A stretch of 64,000 nucleotides of DNA from Cytobacillus oceanisediminis (GTDB lineage Bacteria; Bacillota; Bacilli; Bacillales; Cytobacillaceae): NCBI RefSeq assembly GCF_003182355.1, contig NZ_QGTW01000016.1:62001-126000 (forward strand). Reading direction: 5' to 3'. A program made the position numbers and the translations under genes. The notes under the pieces were generated by a model that saw nothing but the letters and a program-made list of their open reading frames with translations, was not told where the DNA came from and searched no databases. Positions 53,569-62,426 of the stretch are shown in pieces. Every line of letters begins with the position of its first letter. Positions within the stretch are counted from its first letter, which is position 1.

Positions 53569-54915
53569 ATGAGCAATACAAGTTCACCAACTCTTAAACG
53601 TTCTCTTTCATTAAAATATGTTGTGTTTTTTGGCTTAGCCTTTATGGCTCCAACAACGATGTTTTCAACATATGGAGTAGCTGTTCAAAGCACGAACGGG
53701 ATGATTTCAACTGCCTATATCGTTGCCTTAATGGTTATGTTATTTACAGCTTACAGCTATGCGCAAATGGTGAAAGCCTTTCCGAATGCGGGTGCTGCCT
53801 ATACTTTTACACAAAAATCCCTTAGTCCTCACATCGGTTTTCTAGTAGGTTGGACTCTCTTATTGGATTATGTATTTAGTCCAATGATAAGCGCTTTACT
53901 GTTAGGAATAGCAATGAAGGCATATTTCCCTTCGATTCCTATGTTCATTTGGATTATTATCTTTATCGTTACGATTACGATTGTAAATATACTGGGCATC
54001 AAGGTAGCCGCTAAGTTTAATGCTGCACTTCTGTTCCTTCAGTTTGGAACACTCGCATTATTCATAACCTTTTCAATTAAGGGTTTAATAAATGGCATGG
54101 GAGCAGGAACACTTTTTTCAATATTTCCGTTTATCAATTCGAATGTAAATATGTCAGACTTTATGTCTGTGATGCCTCTTTTATGCTTTTCCTTTTTAGG
54201 GTTTGATGCAGCAACAACTCTTGCTGAGGAAACGAAGAACCCTCGAAAATCTATACCTAGGGCTATTTATCTTATTACTATCATTGGTGGACTATATTTT
54301 ATTATCGGTTCATATTTTTTACAGCTTGTCTGGCCAGATTACCACTCATTCAAAGCGCCGGAAGCTGCTTATATAGATATTGCAATGTATATTGCGGGCA
54401 ACTTTTTAACAAGTTATATTCTTGCTGAAGGAATCATGTCAAGTTTTGCTGCGGCTATTGCGTCAGGAACAAGTGCTTCACGTATTTTATATGCAATGGG
54501 ACGTGAACGTGTACTTCCTGCCAAAATATTTGGGTATCTTTCACCTAAATATCGTACACCTGTCTTCAACATCTTAATTATAGGAGTTGTTGCTTTAAGC
54601 TCAATTTTCTTAAACCTTACTACTGCCGTATCGCTGATAAGTTTTGGTGCATTTTTTGCTTTTACCTTCGTTAATCTTTCGGTTATCTCGTACTTTTATT
54701 TCCGAAAAAAACAGAGGTCTATTATGGGGACAATTCGGTACCTTATTATTCCTTTGCTTGGCGCTTCACTTACAGGATTTTTTTGGGTGAAATTAGATAT
54801 TCATTCACTTTTACTAGGAGGAGCGTGGCTTACGGTAGGATTTTTATACCTTCTAAACCTTACCAAAATGTTTAGACAACCTCCTCCAGAGATAGCCTTT
54901 GAAGAAGCTCAATAA
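53569..54915 (+). CDS. PuuP-like APC permease, paralogue 4
   Basis: The 448-residue transporter is a recent sister of the gene at 50414 (LAFMAPTTMFSTYGVAVQSTNGMI, FSFLGFDAATTLAEETKNP, ASGTSASRILYAMGRERVLP, FRQPPPEI). ATG 53569 follows AAGGAGG. The DAAT change in the helix 6 region distinguishes it from the other three (DAVT). It is probably cotranscribed with both flanking amidohydrolases. Confidence 0.85.
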   Translation: MSNTSSPTLKRSLSLKYVVFFGLAFMAPTTMFSTYGVAVQSTNGMISTAYIVALMVMLFTAYSYAQMVKAFPNAGAAYTFTQKSLSPHIGFLVGWTLLLDYVFSPMISALLLGIAMKAYFPSIPMFIWIIIFIVTITIVNILGIKVAAKFNAALLFLQFGTLALFITFSIKGLINGMGAGTLFSIFPFINSNVNMSDFMSVMPLLCFSFLGFDAATTLAEETKNPRKSIPRAIYLITIIGGLYFIIGSYFLQLVWPDYHSFKAPEAAYIDIAMYIAGNFLTSYILAEGIMSSFAAAIASGTSASRILYAMGRERVLPAKIFGYLSPKYRTPVFNILIIGVVALSSIFLNLTTAVSLISFGAFFAFTFVNLSVISYFYFRKKQRSIMGTIRYLIIPLLGASLTGFFWVKLDIHSLLLGGAWLTVGFLYLLNLTKMFRQPPPEIAFEEAQ

Positions 54916-54954
54916 AAGAACATTTAATCTATACAAAGAGAGGATATATTTATT

Positions 54955-56586
54955 ATGAGCCAACAAATAGCAGAATTAATTATTTCAAGTAATGCTGTAT
55001 TTACAGGTCTTACCGACCAGCCTGAACGTGCTTCTATTGTGATTAAGGACAACAAAATTGTTGCGATGGGCTCTGAGGAAGAAATGAAACACTATGCAGG
55101 CGAGAATACGAAAATCTATAAGTTTAATGACCAACTAATCATGCCGGGATTCCATGATTTTCATCTTCATATTATGCAGGGTGCCGTTGCTCTTAATGGT
55201 GTCAATCTGTTCGCGGCTCGTTCAGAAGGTGAAGCACTGGAAATGATTCGCGAATTTGCCGAAGCTAATCCGGAAAACCCATGGGTAATCGGATTTACAT
55301 GGGATGCAGGTTATTGGGATACACAACAATTACCAGATCGTTATGCATTGGATCGTATTCTCCCTGATCGTCCAGCGATTATGTTTCACGCCGAAGTTCA
55401 TTATGCTTGGGTGAATACGAAAGCATTAGAAATTTCAAATATTAATCGAGATACGGAAAACCCTTCTTTCGGTATTATTGGGAAGGATAAAAACGGAGAA
55501 CCCAATGGGCTCCTATATGAAGAAGCAATGGACGCGGTGATCCGCCATGCCTATGATTTTACAAAGGAACAAAAAAGGACTCTTTTTACAAATTTCCTTA
55601 CACATGCTGCTAGTTTAGGAGTAACGGCTGTCCACGATTTATTTGCAGCTGAATCATTGGCATCATTAAATGATTATGGTATTTTCAAAGAATTTGAAGA
55701 CAAAGGGGAATTAACCACACGTATTCATTTGTGGCCTGCTTTAAATGGTGACTTGGAGCGCGTCGAGCACTTACGAAACACGTATCAATCGGATAAACTC
55801 CGTGTATCAGGACTGAAGCAATTTATCGATGGCGTCATTACCGCTCGAACTGGGTATTTACTTGAACCTTATGCGGACCAACCAGATTCACGTGGTGAGA
55901 CGACTTTCCCTCCTGATACGATTAAAAATTGGGTTGTTGAGGCCGATAAAGAAGGCTTTAGTATTCGTTTTCATGCGATTGGGGATGGGGCCATTCGTTT
56001 GGCACTAGATGCCTATGAGGAAGCGCAAAAGGCTAATGGCAAGCGGGATTCACGTCATTCCGTTGAGCATGTTGAAGTAATTCATCCTGATGATATCCAT
56101 CGTTTTAAAGAGCTTGGTGTTACTGCTTCGATGCAGCCAGATCATTTTGCGATGTCTGAACGAGGTGTTTATACTGATCGAATTGGCACCGAAAGGGAAA
56201 AGCATGTTTTTTCAATTAATACATTGAAAAATGCCGGTGCGAACTTGGCATTCGGGACCGACTTTCCAGTTGATATCCTAAATCCGCTTCTACAAATCTA
56301 TCGTGCTGTAACCAGAATCGACAGCAGTGGAAAAACAGTGTGGCATCCGCATGAACGAATCACATTGGCCGAAGCATTAAAAGCTTATACAATCGGTTCA
56401 GCTTACGGGACATTCCGAGAACATGAATTAGGGACATTGGAAGTAGGGAAACTTGCAGATATTGTTGTTTTGGAAAGAAATCTCTTTGATATACCCGAGG
56501 AAGAAATACCAGATACAAAGGTACAGTTAACAGTTGTTGATGGTAAAGTAGTTTATGACCTTACGAATTCTCTAATCGAAAATTAG
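54955..56586 (+). CDS. YtcJ-type amidohydrolase, paralogue 3
   Basis: The 543-residue enzyme is the sister of 51904, sharing long blocks of near-identical DNA (around HDFHLHIMQGAV and DKLRVSGLKQFIDGVITART). It differs by a short insertion near residue 230 (AAESLASLNDYG) and in the C-terminal tail. ATG 54955 follows AGAGAGG. It ends the three-unit permease-amidohydrolase array; a terminator lies 165 bp on. Confidence 0.85.
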   Translation: MSQQIAELIISSNAVFTGLTDQPERASIVIKDNKIVAMGSEEEMKHYAGENTKIYKFNDQLIMPGFHDFHLHIMQGAVALNGVNLFAARSEGEALEMIREFAEANPENPWVIGFTWDAGYWDTQQLPDRYALDRILPDRPAIMFHAEVHYAWVNTKALEISNINRDTENPSFGIIGKDKNGEPNGLLYEEAMDAVIRHAYDFTKEQKRTLFTNFLTHAASLGVTAVHDLFAAESLASLNDYGIFKEFEDKGELTTRIHLWPALNGDLERVEHLRNTYQSDKLRVSGLKQFIDGVITARTGYLLEPYADQPDSRGETTFPPDTIKNWVVEADKEGFSIRFHAIGDGAIRLALDAYEEAQKANGKRDSRHSVEHVEVIHPDDIHRFKELGVTASMQPDHFAMSERGVYTDRIGTEREKHVFSINTLKNAGANLAFGTDFPVDILNPLLQIYRAVTRIDSSGKTVWHPHERITLAEALKAYTIGSAYGTFREHELGTLEVGKLADIVVLERNLFDIPEEEIPDTKVQLTVVDGKVVYDLTNSLIEN

Positions 56587-56750
56587 AAACACAATTATAA
56601 ATAGAGGATTCCAAAAACTCTTAATTGAACATATTGTTGAATAGTTAAAATCATAACCAGATGGATGACAGCTCCTGTTCCAAACCCGATTATTCATAAT
56701 AGGTACTTTCAGACTCAATAGACCTGTCTATGAGGAAGATTGGCATTAAG

Positions 56751-56790
56751 AAAAAGGTATCTCTAAATTATTGTTGGGATACCTTTTTTA
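56751..56790 (+). terminator. Terminator after the amidohydrolase array
   Basis: AAAAAGGTATC / GATACCTTTTTT stem with a 16-nt loop. Confidence 0.8.
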
Positions 56791-57029
56791 ACATAAAAAT
56801 TTAAGTTACGACCAATTTTTATCAAATAATGTTATTAGAGAGCTAATGAAATTACCCTCCTTATCACCAAGGCTGGGAAGATATATGAAATCTGGTGTTT
56901 TACGGTTTAAAAAGAAAATTTTCAGTAAACATATGTATGGAGAAGTATTAAATTTTGTTGAATGACTACAATATAAGGTTTAAATTGACTAGTTCTTTAA
57001 TATAAAAAAAGCATTTAAGAATTCAAATG

Positions 57030-57375
57030 CATGATCACGGATATCATGGATATGAATATTCCAATCATCCCAACAGGAATAATACCCTCTCCAAAAAAAT
57101 TGGATAAGTAAGGAGCAGGTGTTTATCCATTGATATACGGATATTTAATGGATTCGGAAGTCATCTTTCATGAGCAATCCTGCTGCAACAAATTCCAATC
57201 CGACCATACATCGCCTAGCTTAACCAATAGATCCAGCCCATGACAAAAACCGGTTGCAGGACCAATAAAATTGGTTGCATGCACCTGCGTGACCTGCTTC
57301 ACCAATTGATAACCTGATCGAATAAATAGTCCTGTCCCAATAATTCCACCTAAGGACATCATAAATAAATGGTGG
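57030..57375 (-). pseudogene. Fossil of an amino-acid permease (RocE/AAT type)
   Basis: On the minus strand MMSLGGIIGTGLFIRSGYQL matches helix 1 of AAT permeases (compare LSLGGVIGTGLFLNAGYTI at 13783). The text then jumps by deletion to ATNFIGPATGFCHGLDLL, the next conserved segment, and breaks down. Further along, in another frame, APYLSNFFGEGIIPVGMIG and a hydrophobic run end at 57030. The gene has lost most of its length. The interval 56791-57029 shows nothing convincing. Confidence 0.65.
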
Positions 57376-57411
57376 CTTTTGATTTTCTATATTTCCCCTT
57401 ATATTTACGTT

Positions 57412-57440
57412 TTGACATTCCGTTAGTGTCGCTATATAAT
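57412..57440 (+). promoter_or_regulatory. Consensus SigA promoter of tetR (57481)
   Basis: TTGACA (57412-57417), 17 bp, TATAAT (57435-57440). Confidence 0.9.
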
Positions 57441-57460
57441 GAATGATAGTCATTCATTAT
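57436..57460 (+). promoter_or_regulatory. Operator palindrome overlapping the -10 box
   Basis: AATGAATGA-TAG-TCATTCATT (57438-57458), extended by one or two pairs each side, overlaps the -10 box and the start site. It fits TetR/QacR-type operators and would give autorepression. Confidence 0.82.
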
Positions 57461-57480
57461 TTTATGAGGAGGTTCACGAT

Positions 57481-58065
57481 ATGCCGAGCAGTTCAGATGG
57501 AAAATATGAAAAAATTTTAAAAGCAGCCATTGATGTAATTTCTGAAAAAGGTCTTGATAAGACTTCTATTTCAGATATAGTAAAAAAAGCTGGAGTTGCA
57601 CAAGGAACTTTTTATTTATATTTTTCCTCAAAAAAGGCTTTAATACCAGCTATTGCAGATAACCTTCTCACCATTACTTTAGAAGGAATTAAAGAAAAGA
57701 TTCAAGGGAAAGAAACCTTTTGGGACGTCTTAGAAATTGTGATTGACGAAACTTTTAACATAACAGATGCGCACAAAGACGTTATTGTCCTTTGCTATTC
57801 TGGGCTAGCTATAGATTACTCGATGGAGAAATGGGAATTGATATACCAGCCCTATTATCATTGGCTAGAGGATTTAATAACTAAAGCCATTAAAAATAAT
57901 GAGATAATAAGCGACATTAATGTAAAATGGACGGCCAGAATCATCATTAATCTTGTTGAAAATGCGGCTGAACGATTTTATATAAGTCATGAGCAAGATG
58001 ATACCCTAGAAGTATATAAGGCTGAAATATTTAACTTCTTAAAAAGATCGTTATTTAGAACATAA
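57481..58065 (+). CDS. TetR-family regulator of an SMR efflux pair
   Basis: This 194-residue protein has the TetR helix-turn-helix at about residues 8-54 (GLDKTSISDIVKKAGVAQGTFYLYFSSKKAL) and a helical drug-binding domain. The frame extends upstream to 57439 into the operator; ATG 57481 has GAGGAGG and is the start. A second copy of the operator core lies at 58109, before two SMR efflux genes, so both the regulator and the pumps are likely repressed by this protein and released by a cationic ligand. Confidence 0.9.
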   Translation: MPSSSDGKYEKILKAAIDVISEKGLDKTSISDIVKKAGVAQGTFYLYFSSKKALIPAIADNLLTITLEGIKEKIQGKETFWDVLEIVIDETFNITDAHKDVIVLCYSGLAIDYSMEKWELIYQPYYHWLEDLITKAIKNNEIISDINVKWTARIIINLVENAAERFYISHEQDDTLEVYKAEIFNFLKRSLFRT

Positions 58066-58108
58066 ACAAGTTATTGGATCTTTTCCAATACTTTTTGTTC
58101 CTTCAAAA

Positions 58109-58125
58109 TGACTGACACTCATTCA
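58109..58125 (+). promoter_or_regulatory. Second TetR operator, upstream of the SMR genes
   Basis: TGACTGA-CAC-TCATTCA matches the half-sites of the palindrome at 57438-57458 with one mismatch and the same 3-bp centre. Confidence 0.65.
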
Positions 58126-58143
58126 ATTAAGAGGATATAAAAA

Positions 58144-58225
58144 ATGAGTTGGTTACTAATGTGAAAGCCATGTAAGTACTCCCCGCTGGAGTTGCTTATG
58201 AAGTAAGGACTGGGTCATTGTATAA
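58144..58225 (+). pseudogene. Fossil of an SMR efflux gene
   Basis: ATG 58144 begins MSWLLM as SMR proteins do. After a deletion another frame reads KAM, a stop, then VLPAGVAYEVRTGS, matching the central SMR motif KAMK-LPVGTAYAVWTG. It lies exactly between the operator and the intact pair, so the locus once had three SMR genes. Confidence 0.65.
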
Positions 58226-58300
58226 GGATGACATCGTAATAATTATTGAAATGAAAATTAATACATCTATTGGAACAGGTAATAAAAAAGAGGTGATAAT

Positions 58301-58648
58301 ATGGCTTGGTTTTACTTGGTTATTGGAGGAATGTTAGAGATTGGATGGGCAGTGGGGTTGAAATTTTCAAAAGGATTTACCGAAGTAGTGCCTAGTATTG
58401 TGACCGTAATATTAATTATTTTAAGTTTTTACTTTTTCTCTCAAGCAATGAAGCGAATTTCTGTTGGAACAGCCTATGCAATCTTTACGGGAATAGGAGC
58501 TGCGGGAACAGCGATCATTGGAATGGTGTTTTTAGGAGAATATGTTTCGTTTTTCAAAATTCTTTTTATAGTTCTTCTGCTCGCGTGCATTATTTGTCTA
58601 AAGCTAGCAAGCAATCAGCAGGAACAATCCGTGCGAGATGCGAAATAG
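58301..58648 (+). CDS. ykkC: SMR-family efflux subunit, YkkC-like
   Basis: The 115-residue protein has four membrane helices. The essential Glu of helix 1 is in GGMLEIGWAVGLK, and the helix 3 motif is SVGTAYAIFTGIGAAGT. Together with the next gene it resembles the YkkC/YkkD heterodimer; Gdx-type relatives export guanidinium, others quaternary cations. ATG 58301 follows AAAGAGGTGA. It has a polar 12-residue tail (NQQEQSVRDAK). The TetR and operator upstream probably control it. Confidence 0.78.
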   Translation: MAWFYLVIGGMLEIGWAVGLKFSKGFTEVVPSIVTVILIILSFYFFSQAMKRISVGTAYAIFTGIGAAGTAIIGMVFLGEYVSFFKILFIVLLLACIICLKLASNQQEQSVRDAK

Positions 58649-58814
58649 GGTGTGGTAACTATCTTTAAAAGCATTGATTCAAAACGACGGATTTTGTTCA
58701 CTAATGCACCTACCCCTTTTTTAATGGAGGATGAAAATATAAATAATATCTATTGATTAATATTTTAGGGATTCTTGTTAGACGTGAAGTACGAGTAAAG
58801 AAGAGGTGATAATA

Positions 58815-59129
58815 ATGGCATGGATGATGTTAATAATAGCAGGATTAGCAGAAATTGGCGGTGTTATTTCATTAAAACTTACAGAAGGATTTACAAAAAT
58901 TAAACCAACGATTTCTTGTCTTCTTTTCGCCGGAATAAGCTTTTATTTATTATCTGCGTCTGTCCAAACACTTCCTGTAGGGACAGCTTATGCTATCTGG
59001 ACTGGTATTGGTTCAGCAGGAAGTATTTTAATTGGCATGCTTTTTTTTAAAGAATCAAAAGATATTAAACGAATTATTCTTATTAGTGGTATAGTGATCA
59101 GCATAATTGGTCTAAAATTTGTTTCATGA
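58815..59129 (+). CDS. ykkD: SMR-family efflux subunit, YkkD-like
   Basis: The 104-residue protein has four membrane helices, helix 1 Glu in AGLAEIGGVISLK, the PVGTAYAIWTGIGSAGS motif, and a C-terminus (KDIKRIILISG...GLKFVS) close to YkkD. The upstream GTG 58806 lies within the ribosome site GAGGTG; ATG 58815 is right. It lies 166 bp after its partner, longer than usual for an SMR pair, with no clear terminator between. Confidence 0.78.
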   Translation: MAWMMLIIAGLAEIGGVISLKLTEGFTKIKPTISCLLFAGISFYLLSASVQTLPVGTAYAIWTGIGSAGSILIGMLFFKESKDIKRIILISGIVISIIGLKFVS

Positions 59130-59287
59130 TACGTTAATATATTTTTAGTTATTCAGCAATCCTGCGCATTTCGAAGTAAGATATGCGCTCTTCGGGGCTG
59201 AATCCAGTGATGAGGATTGGGAGGTTCTAATAACATTTCAAACATCTTTTTTATTATGTCGGACACCGACCTTTACAGATAGTAAAA

Positions 59288-59342
59288 TAAAGGATCCAAA
59301 GAAGCCACTTATGGGATGTGGTTCCTTTGAGGTCCTTTTTTC
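59288..59342 (+). terminator. Terminator-like hairpin after the SMR pair
   Basis: AAAGGATC / CCACATCC-type long stem: AAGGA-CCAAAGAAGCCAC pairs with GTGGTTCCTTTG-AGGTCCTT, followed by TTTTTCTTT. The interval 59130-59622 holds otherwise only a small hairpin (GCGCAT near 59165-59190) and no gene. Confidence 0.65.
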
Positions 59343-59622
59343 TTTATGAGAGAAACAGTATGTAATTTATTGAACAGCAATGACTCTTATGTTGAGTAAT
59401 AAAAAGTCGTTTAATTTTTTTATTCAACAAACAGGCTTGATTGTTGAACGTCAGTAGGAACTTTTGAGGAGGATATAGAAGTTAGATTTATTCCTTATGT
59501 CCTGTGAGGAATAGGACAGGCTAGTTCAAGAAGGTAAGATAGTTTTTGAGATCGGTTTTCAAAATGTAGGCTTATAATGGAGATGCAAAATATTAATTAA
59601 AAAATTTTAGGGGGAATAAAAC

Positions 59623-59949
59623 ATGAGTGGAGTTGCAAAAACTCCTCAACCACCGTATTATGCAGTGATATTTGCTTCACAGCGAACAGAAGTTGACGGA
59701 GGTTATGGGAAAATGGCAGACAAAATGGTAGAGTTAGCTTCTCAACAGAGTGGTTTCTTAGGCGTGGAAAGTGCTCGTGATGAGGGGTTAGGAATCACAG
59801 TGTCATACTGGGAATCTTTAGATGCGATAAAGAAATGGAAGGAAAATTCAGCACATCAAGTTGCCCAAAATAGAGGTAAAACAGAATGGTATAAAAATTT
59901 TGCCCTTAGAGTTTGTAAAGTGGAGAGAGATAAGTTTTTCGAAATGTAG
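59623..59949 (+). CDS. Antibiotic biosynthesis monooxygenase-like protein
   Basis: This 108-residue single-domain protein has a ferredoxin-like ABM fold pattern: YYAVIFASQRTEVDGGYGKMADKM, then SQQSGFLGVESARDEGLGITVSYWESLDAIKKWK and HQVAQNRGKTEWYK. Such proteins are small cofactor-free oxygenases or heme/quinol-related enzymes; most have no known substrate. ATG 59623 follows AGGGGGAAT. It stands alone between gene-poor spacers. Confidence 0.85.
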   Translation: MSGVAKTPQPPYYAVIFASQRTEVDGGYGKMADKMVELASQQSGFLGVESARDEGLGITVSYWESLDAIKKWKENSAHQVAQNRGKTEWYKNFALRVCKVERDKFFEM

Positions 59950-60166
59950 TACATAATTGCACTTCATCATTAAAGGGCTTCTTTGAACAAGTATAAGCGC
60001 TCACTTTGCATTCTATGGCCAGATTGTTGAATAACAGAGTGCGCGAAATATGCTAATTTTTAGGAAGAGATTGTGAAGAAATGTACTTAAAGTAACGGGG
60101 CAGAATAGTTTAATTAGTCCAAATGATAAGATAAATTAACAAATGGGAATATAGGAGCGATTCAAA

Positions 60167-60837
60167 ATGGATAATTGGAGAGATAATACGATTTGGTTTG
60201 AACAAATACCAGATAATCTTCAGGCTTACTTAAACTTAAAAGAAGATAAATTTAATGAGGTGGAGCTTGAAAACATTGAGTATTTAACTCTTTGGCATCA
60301 TAAAAAGAATAAGCTGGGCAACTTTGTGGGTATTCCTGAAAATCTCCTCTATCTAGAATTAAACTGGTCCAATTTAAAAGATTTCATTGGGATAGAAAAA
60401 ATGAATAAACTAAAGCGTTTAGAATTACATTATTGTACTAAATTACAAAATGATACTGGTTTGTCTGGAGTATCCGATACGCTAGAACATTACATATTAA
60501 ACAATCAAGAAAATTCATACCAAATGAAGAATTATTCTCTCTGAAAAACCTTCGGGTTCTGTGCCTTAGCTCTTGTGGTAATCTAGAGAATTTGAATTTT
60601 TTAAATCATTTCCCTAACCTAATCGACTTTAGATTTGTTGATACTAATGTGTTAGATGGTGACTTATCACCAATTCTAGACCATCCTACAATCCGAAGTG
60701 TAGGCTTTCTAAATAAGAGACATTACAATATTAAAGATGATAAGATGGATGCTTTGTTAAGGCATAAAAATGGTGGAGAAGAATTTAAAACAGTTATCAA
60801 GTATGGAAAATATGAAAATTTTAGATATAATTATTAA
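60167..60837 (+). pseudogene. Leucine-rich-repeat protein with a single-base frameshift
   Basis: Two frames join into one product. The first reads 125 codons from ATG 60167 (ENLLYLELNWSNLKDFIGIE, then MNKLKRLELHYCTKL). The second continues as KFIPNEELFSLKNLRVLCLS, LENLNFLNHFPNLIDF, to 60837. Inserting one T near 60489-60492 (CATTACAT to CATTTACAT) would give an unbroken repeat, LEHLHIKQSRKFIPNEEL. The intact protein would be about 223 residues of LRR type. It may be a recent mutation or a sequencing error. Confidence 0.75.
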
Positions 60838-61017
60838 ATTATTCTTGAACTAACTGATGCGTTACTTAAAGATCGGCTGCTGTTACATCAGGTCCTTTTT
60901 ATTCAACTAAAGGGCAGGTTTGTGGAACAATAGAAATGAAACCTTTTTTTATGTCACAATTGACACAAGAAACGCAACAAAAAGAGGCATCTTTCTATAA
61001 GATACCTCTTCATTTCA

Positions 61018-61386
61018 CTAGCTTGGTAAAGGGCTTAAATGTTCGTGGATTAACAACCAGTTATCCGATTCTTTGACGAATACATTGGTCGCTCTACCTC
61101 GACCATTGGTATATTTGCCATTAATAAAACCTTCATAAAAATATGTATAGGTACATGTTAAAGATGTATTAGAGGTAAATAACCATTGCACATCATGAGC
61201 TTCATAATTCTCATTTTTCACTAAATCCCATGCATTCTCAAAATAGTCTTGGATTTCATCGTGGTTTATACAGGTTTTGTTACTAAAAAAATATGTTGCA
61301 TTAGGGTGAAGTAATTTTTTAACTTTTTCAAAATTGTGTGAATTTGTCGCTTTAATATAATTATTGAGAATATCCAATTGTTTCAC
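61018..61386 (-). CDS. SnoaL/NTF2-like protein
   Basis: The 122-residue protein has the cone-fold pattern: DILNNYIKATNSHNFEKVKKLLHPNATYFF, then ENAWDLVKNENYEAHDVQWLFTS and TNVFVKESDNWLLIHEHLSPLP. The closing WLLIHEHLS is typical of the SnoaL-3 group. Function in this group is varied, and no partner gene adjoins it. Start ATG 61386 has AAGGAGTG on the minus strand. It is convergent with the LRR remnant. Confidence 0.82.
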   Translation of the reverse strand: MKQLDILNNYIKATNSHNFEKVKKLLHPNATYFFSNKTCINHDEIQDYFENAWDLVKNENYEAHDVQWLFTSNTSLTCTYTYFYEGFINGKYTNGRGRATNVFVKESDNWLLIHEHLSPLPS

Positions 61387-61646
61387 TCCTTAATCATTGT
61401 CAATTAAGTATACCAATTTATTTTTTGTGTGTGATATCAAGATTTCTTGGTGCGCATTTCGAGGAAAATATGCACTAGGAGAAGGTGTTTTTTCCACTAA
61501 CTTGTGCTTATGTTCAAGCTCTGCTGCAAACCAGGCGGCTTTTTGTTCAACTAAAGGGGTTAGTTAGTTAAATAGGGAGAAGGTAATTCTTATATAAAAA
61601 AAGTAAAGTGATAAGAGATGATGTTTCTTAATTTTGGAGGAATTAT

Positions 61647-62216
61647 ATGTCATTTGAACAATGCCAAAGTGTTACTTCTTTAATGGCAGGATTTAATAAA
61701 ACGTGGTTCATTGCTGGTGGATGGGCGATTGATCTTTTTATAGGGAAAGAAATAAGGGAACACAAAGATTTAGAGATTGCTTTATTCCGAAAGGACCAAC
61801 TAAATTTAAAGGCTTATCTAAAGGAATGGGATTTTAAGAAGGTGATTAAAGGTGAATTCCATACTTGGGGAAATGAGTATTTAAAGTTACCTATTCACGA
61901 AATTCACGTAACTAATAAGTTTAATGGAGAGAAAATAGAAGTTCTTCTAAATGAAACAAACGATAATAATTGGAAATTCAGAAGAGATTTAAGGATTTCT
62001 TACCCACTCAATTCAGTTTGGAGCTATTCTGAAACAGGTATTCCTTATCTAAATCCAGAAATTGTCCTTTTATATAAGGCGAAAAACACAAGAGAAAAAG
62101 ATCATCGAGACTTTATGACAATAAAGGATTATCTCGATAATGAAAAGAAACAATGGCTTCGATATGCATTAGAATTGCACAAACCAGGACATAAGTGGCT
62201 TCACTTTTTGTTCTAA
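61647..62216 (+). CDS. Nucleotidyltransferase-fold protein, aminoglycoside adenylyltransferase-like
   Basis: This 189-residue protein has a nucleotidyltransferase core: AGGWAIDLFIGKEIREHKDLEIAL parallels the GGWA-D-x(4)-G-x-R-xH-x-D-x-D motif of the 2''-adenylyltransferase family, with Glu in place of the second Asp. KAKNTREKDHRDF near the end is also typical. Related genes are common as stand-alone genes in Bacillaceae and do not prove resistance. ATG 61647 follows TGGAGGAAT. Confidence 0.78.
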   Translation: MSFEQCQSVTSLMAGFNKTWFIAGGWAIDLFIGKEIREHKDLEIALFRKDQLNLKAYLKEWDFKKVIKGEFHTWGNEYLKLPIHEIHVTNKFNGEKIEVLLNETNDNNWKFRRDLRISYPLNSVWSYSETGIPYLNPEIVLLYKAKNTREKDHRDFMTIKDYLDNEKKQWLRYALELHKPGHKWLHFLF

Positions 62217-62426
62217 TTATTATTCACTATTGGTTGCAAGAGTTGAAGATCCAATGAGGATCGGGAAGCTTCTTATTCGACTAACGGGGCAGTTAATAGA
62301 ACAAGGATATTTGAAAAATGCGTGGAAATATAAGTAGTAACTTAATTTGAATTTTTGAGCAGCTACCACCACGGTAGCTTATTTTTTTGAGAGTCATTTT
62401 TGATTACTCAATAGGGGGAAATTATT

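Noticed and set aside
57168..57362. Intact small protein on the minus strand
   Set aside because: It is a fragment of a permease joined across a deletion, not a gene.
60592..60837. Independent 81-residue gene
   Set aside because: Its sequence continues the LRR pattern of the upstream frame; it is the second half of a frameshifted gene.
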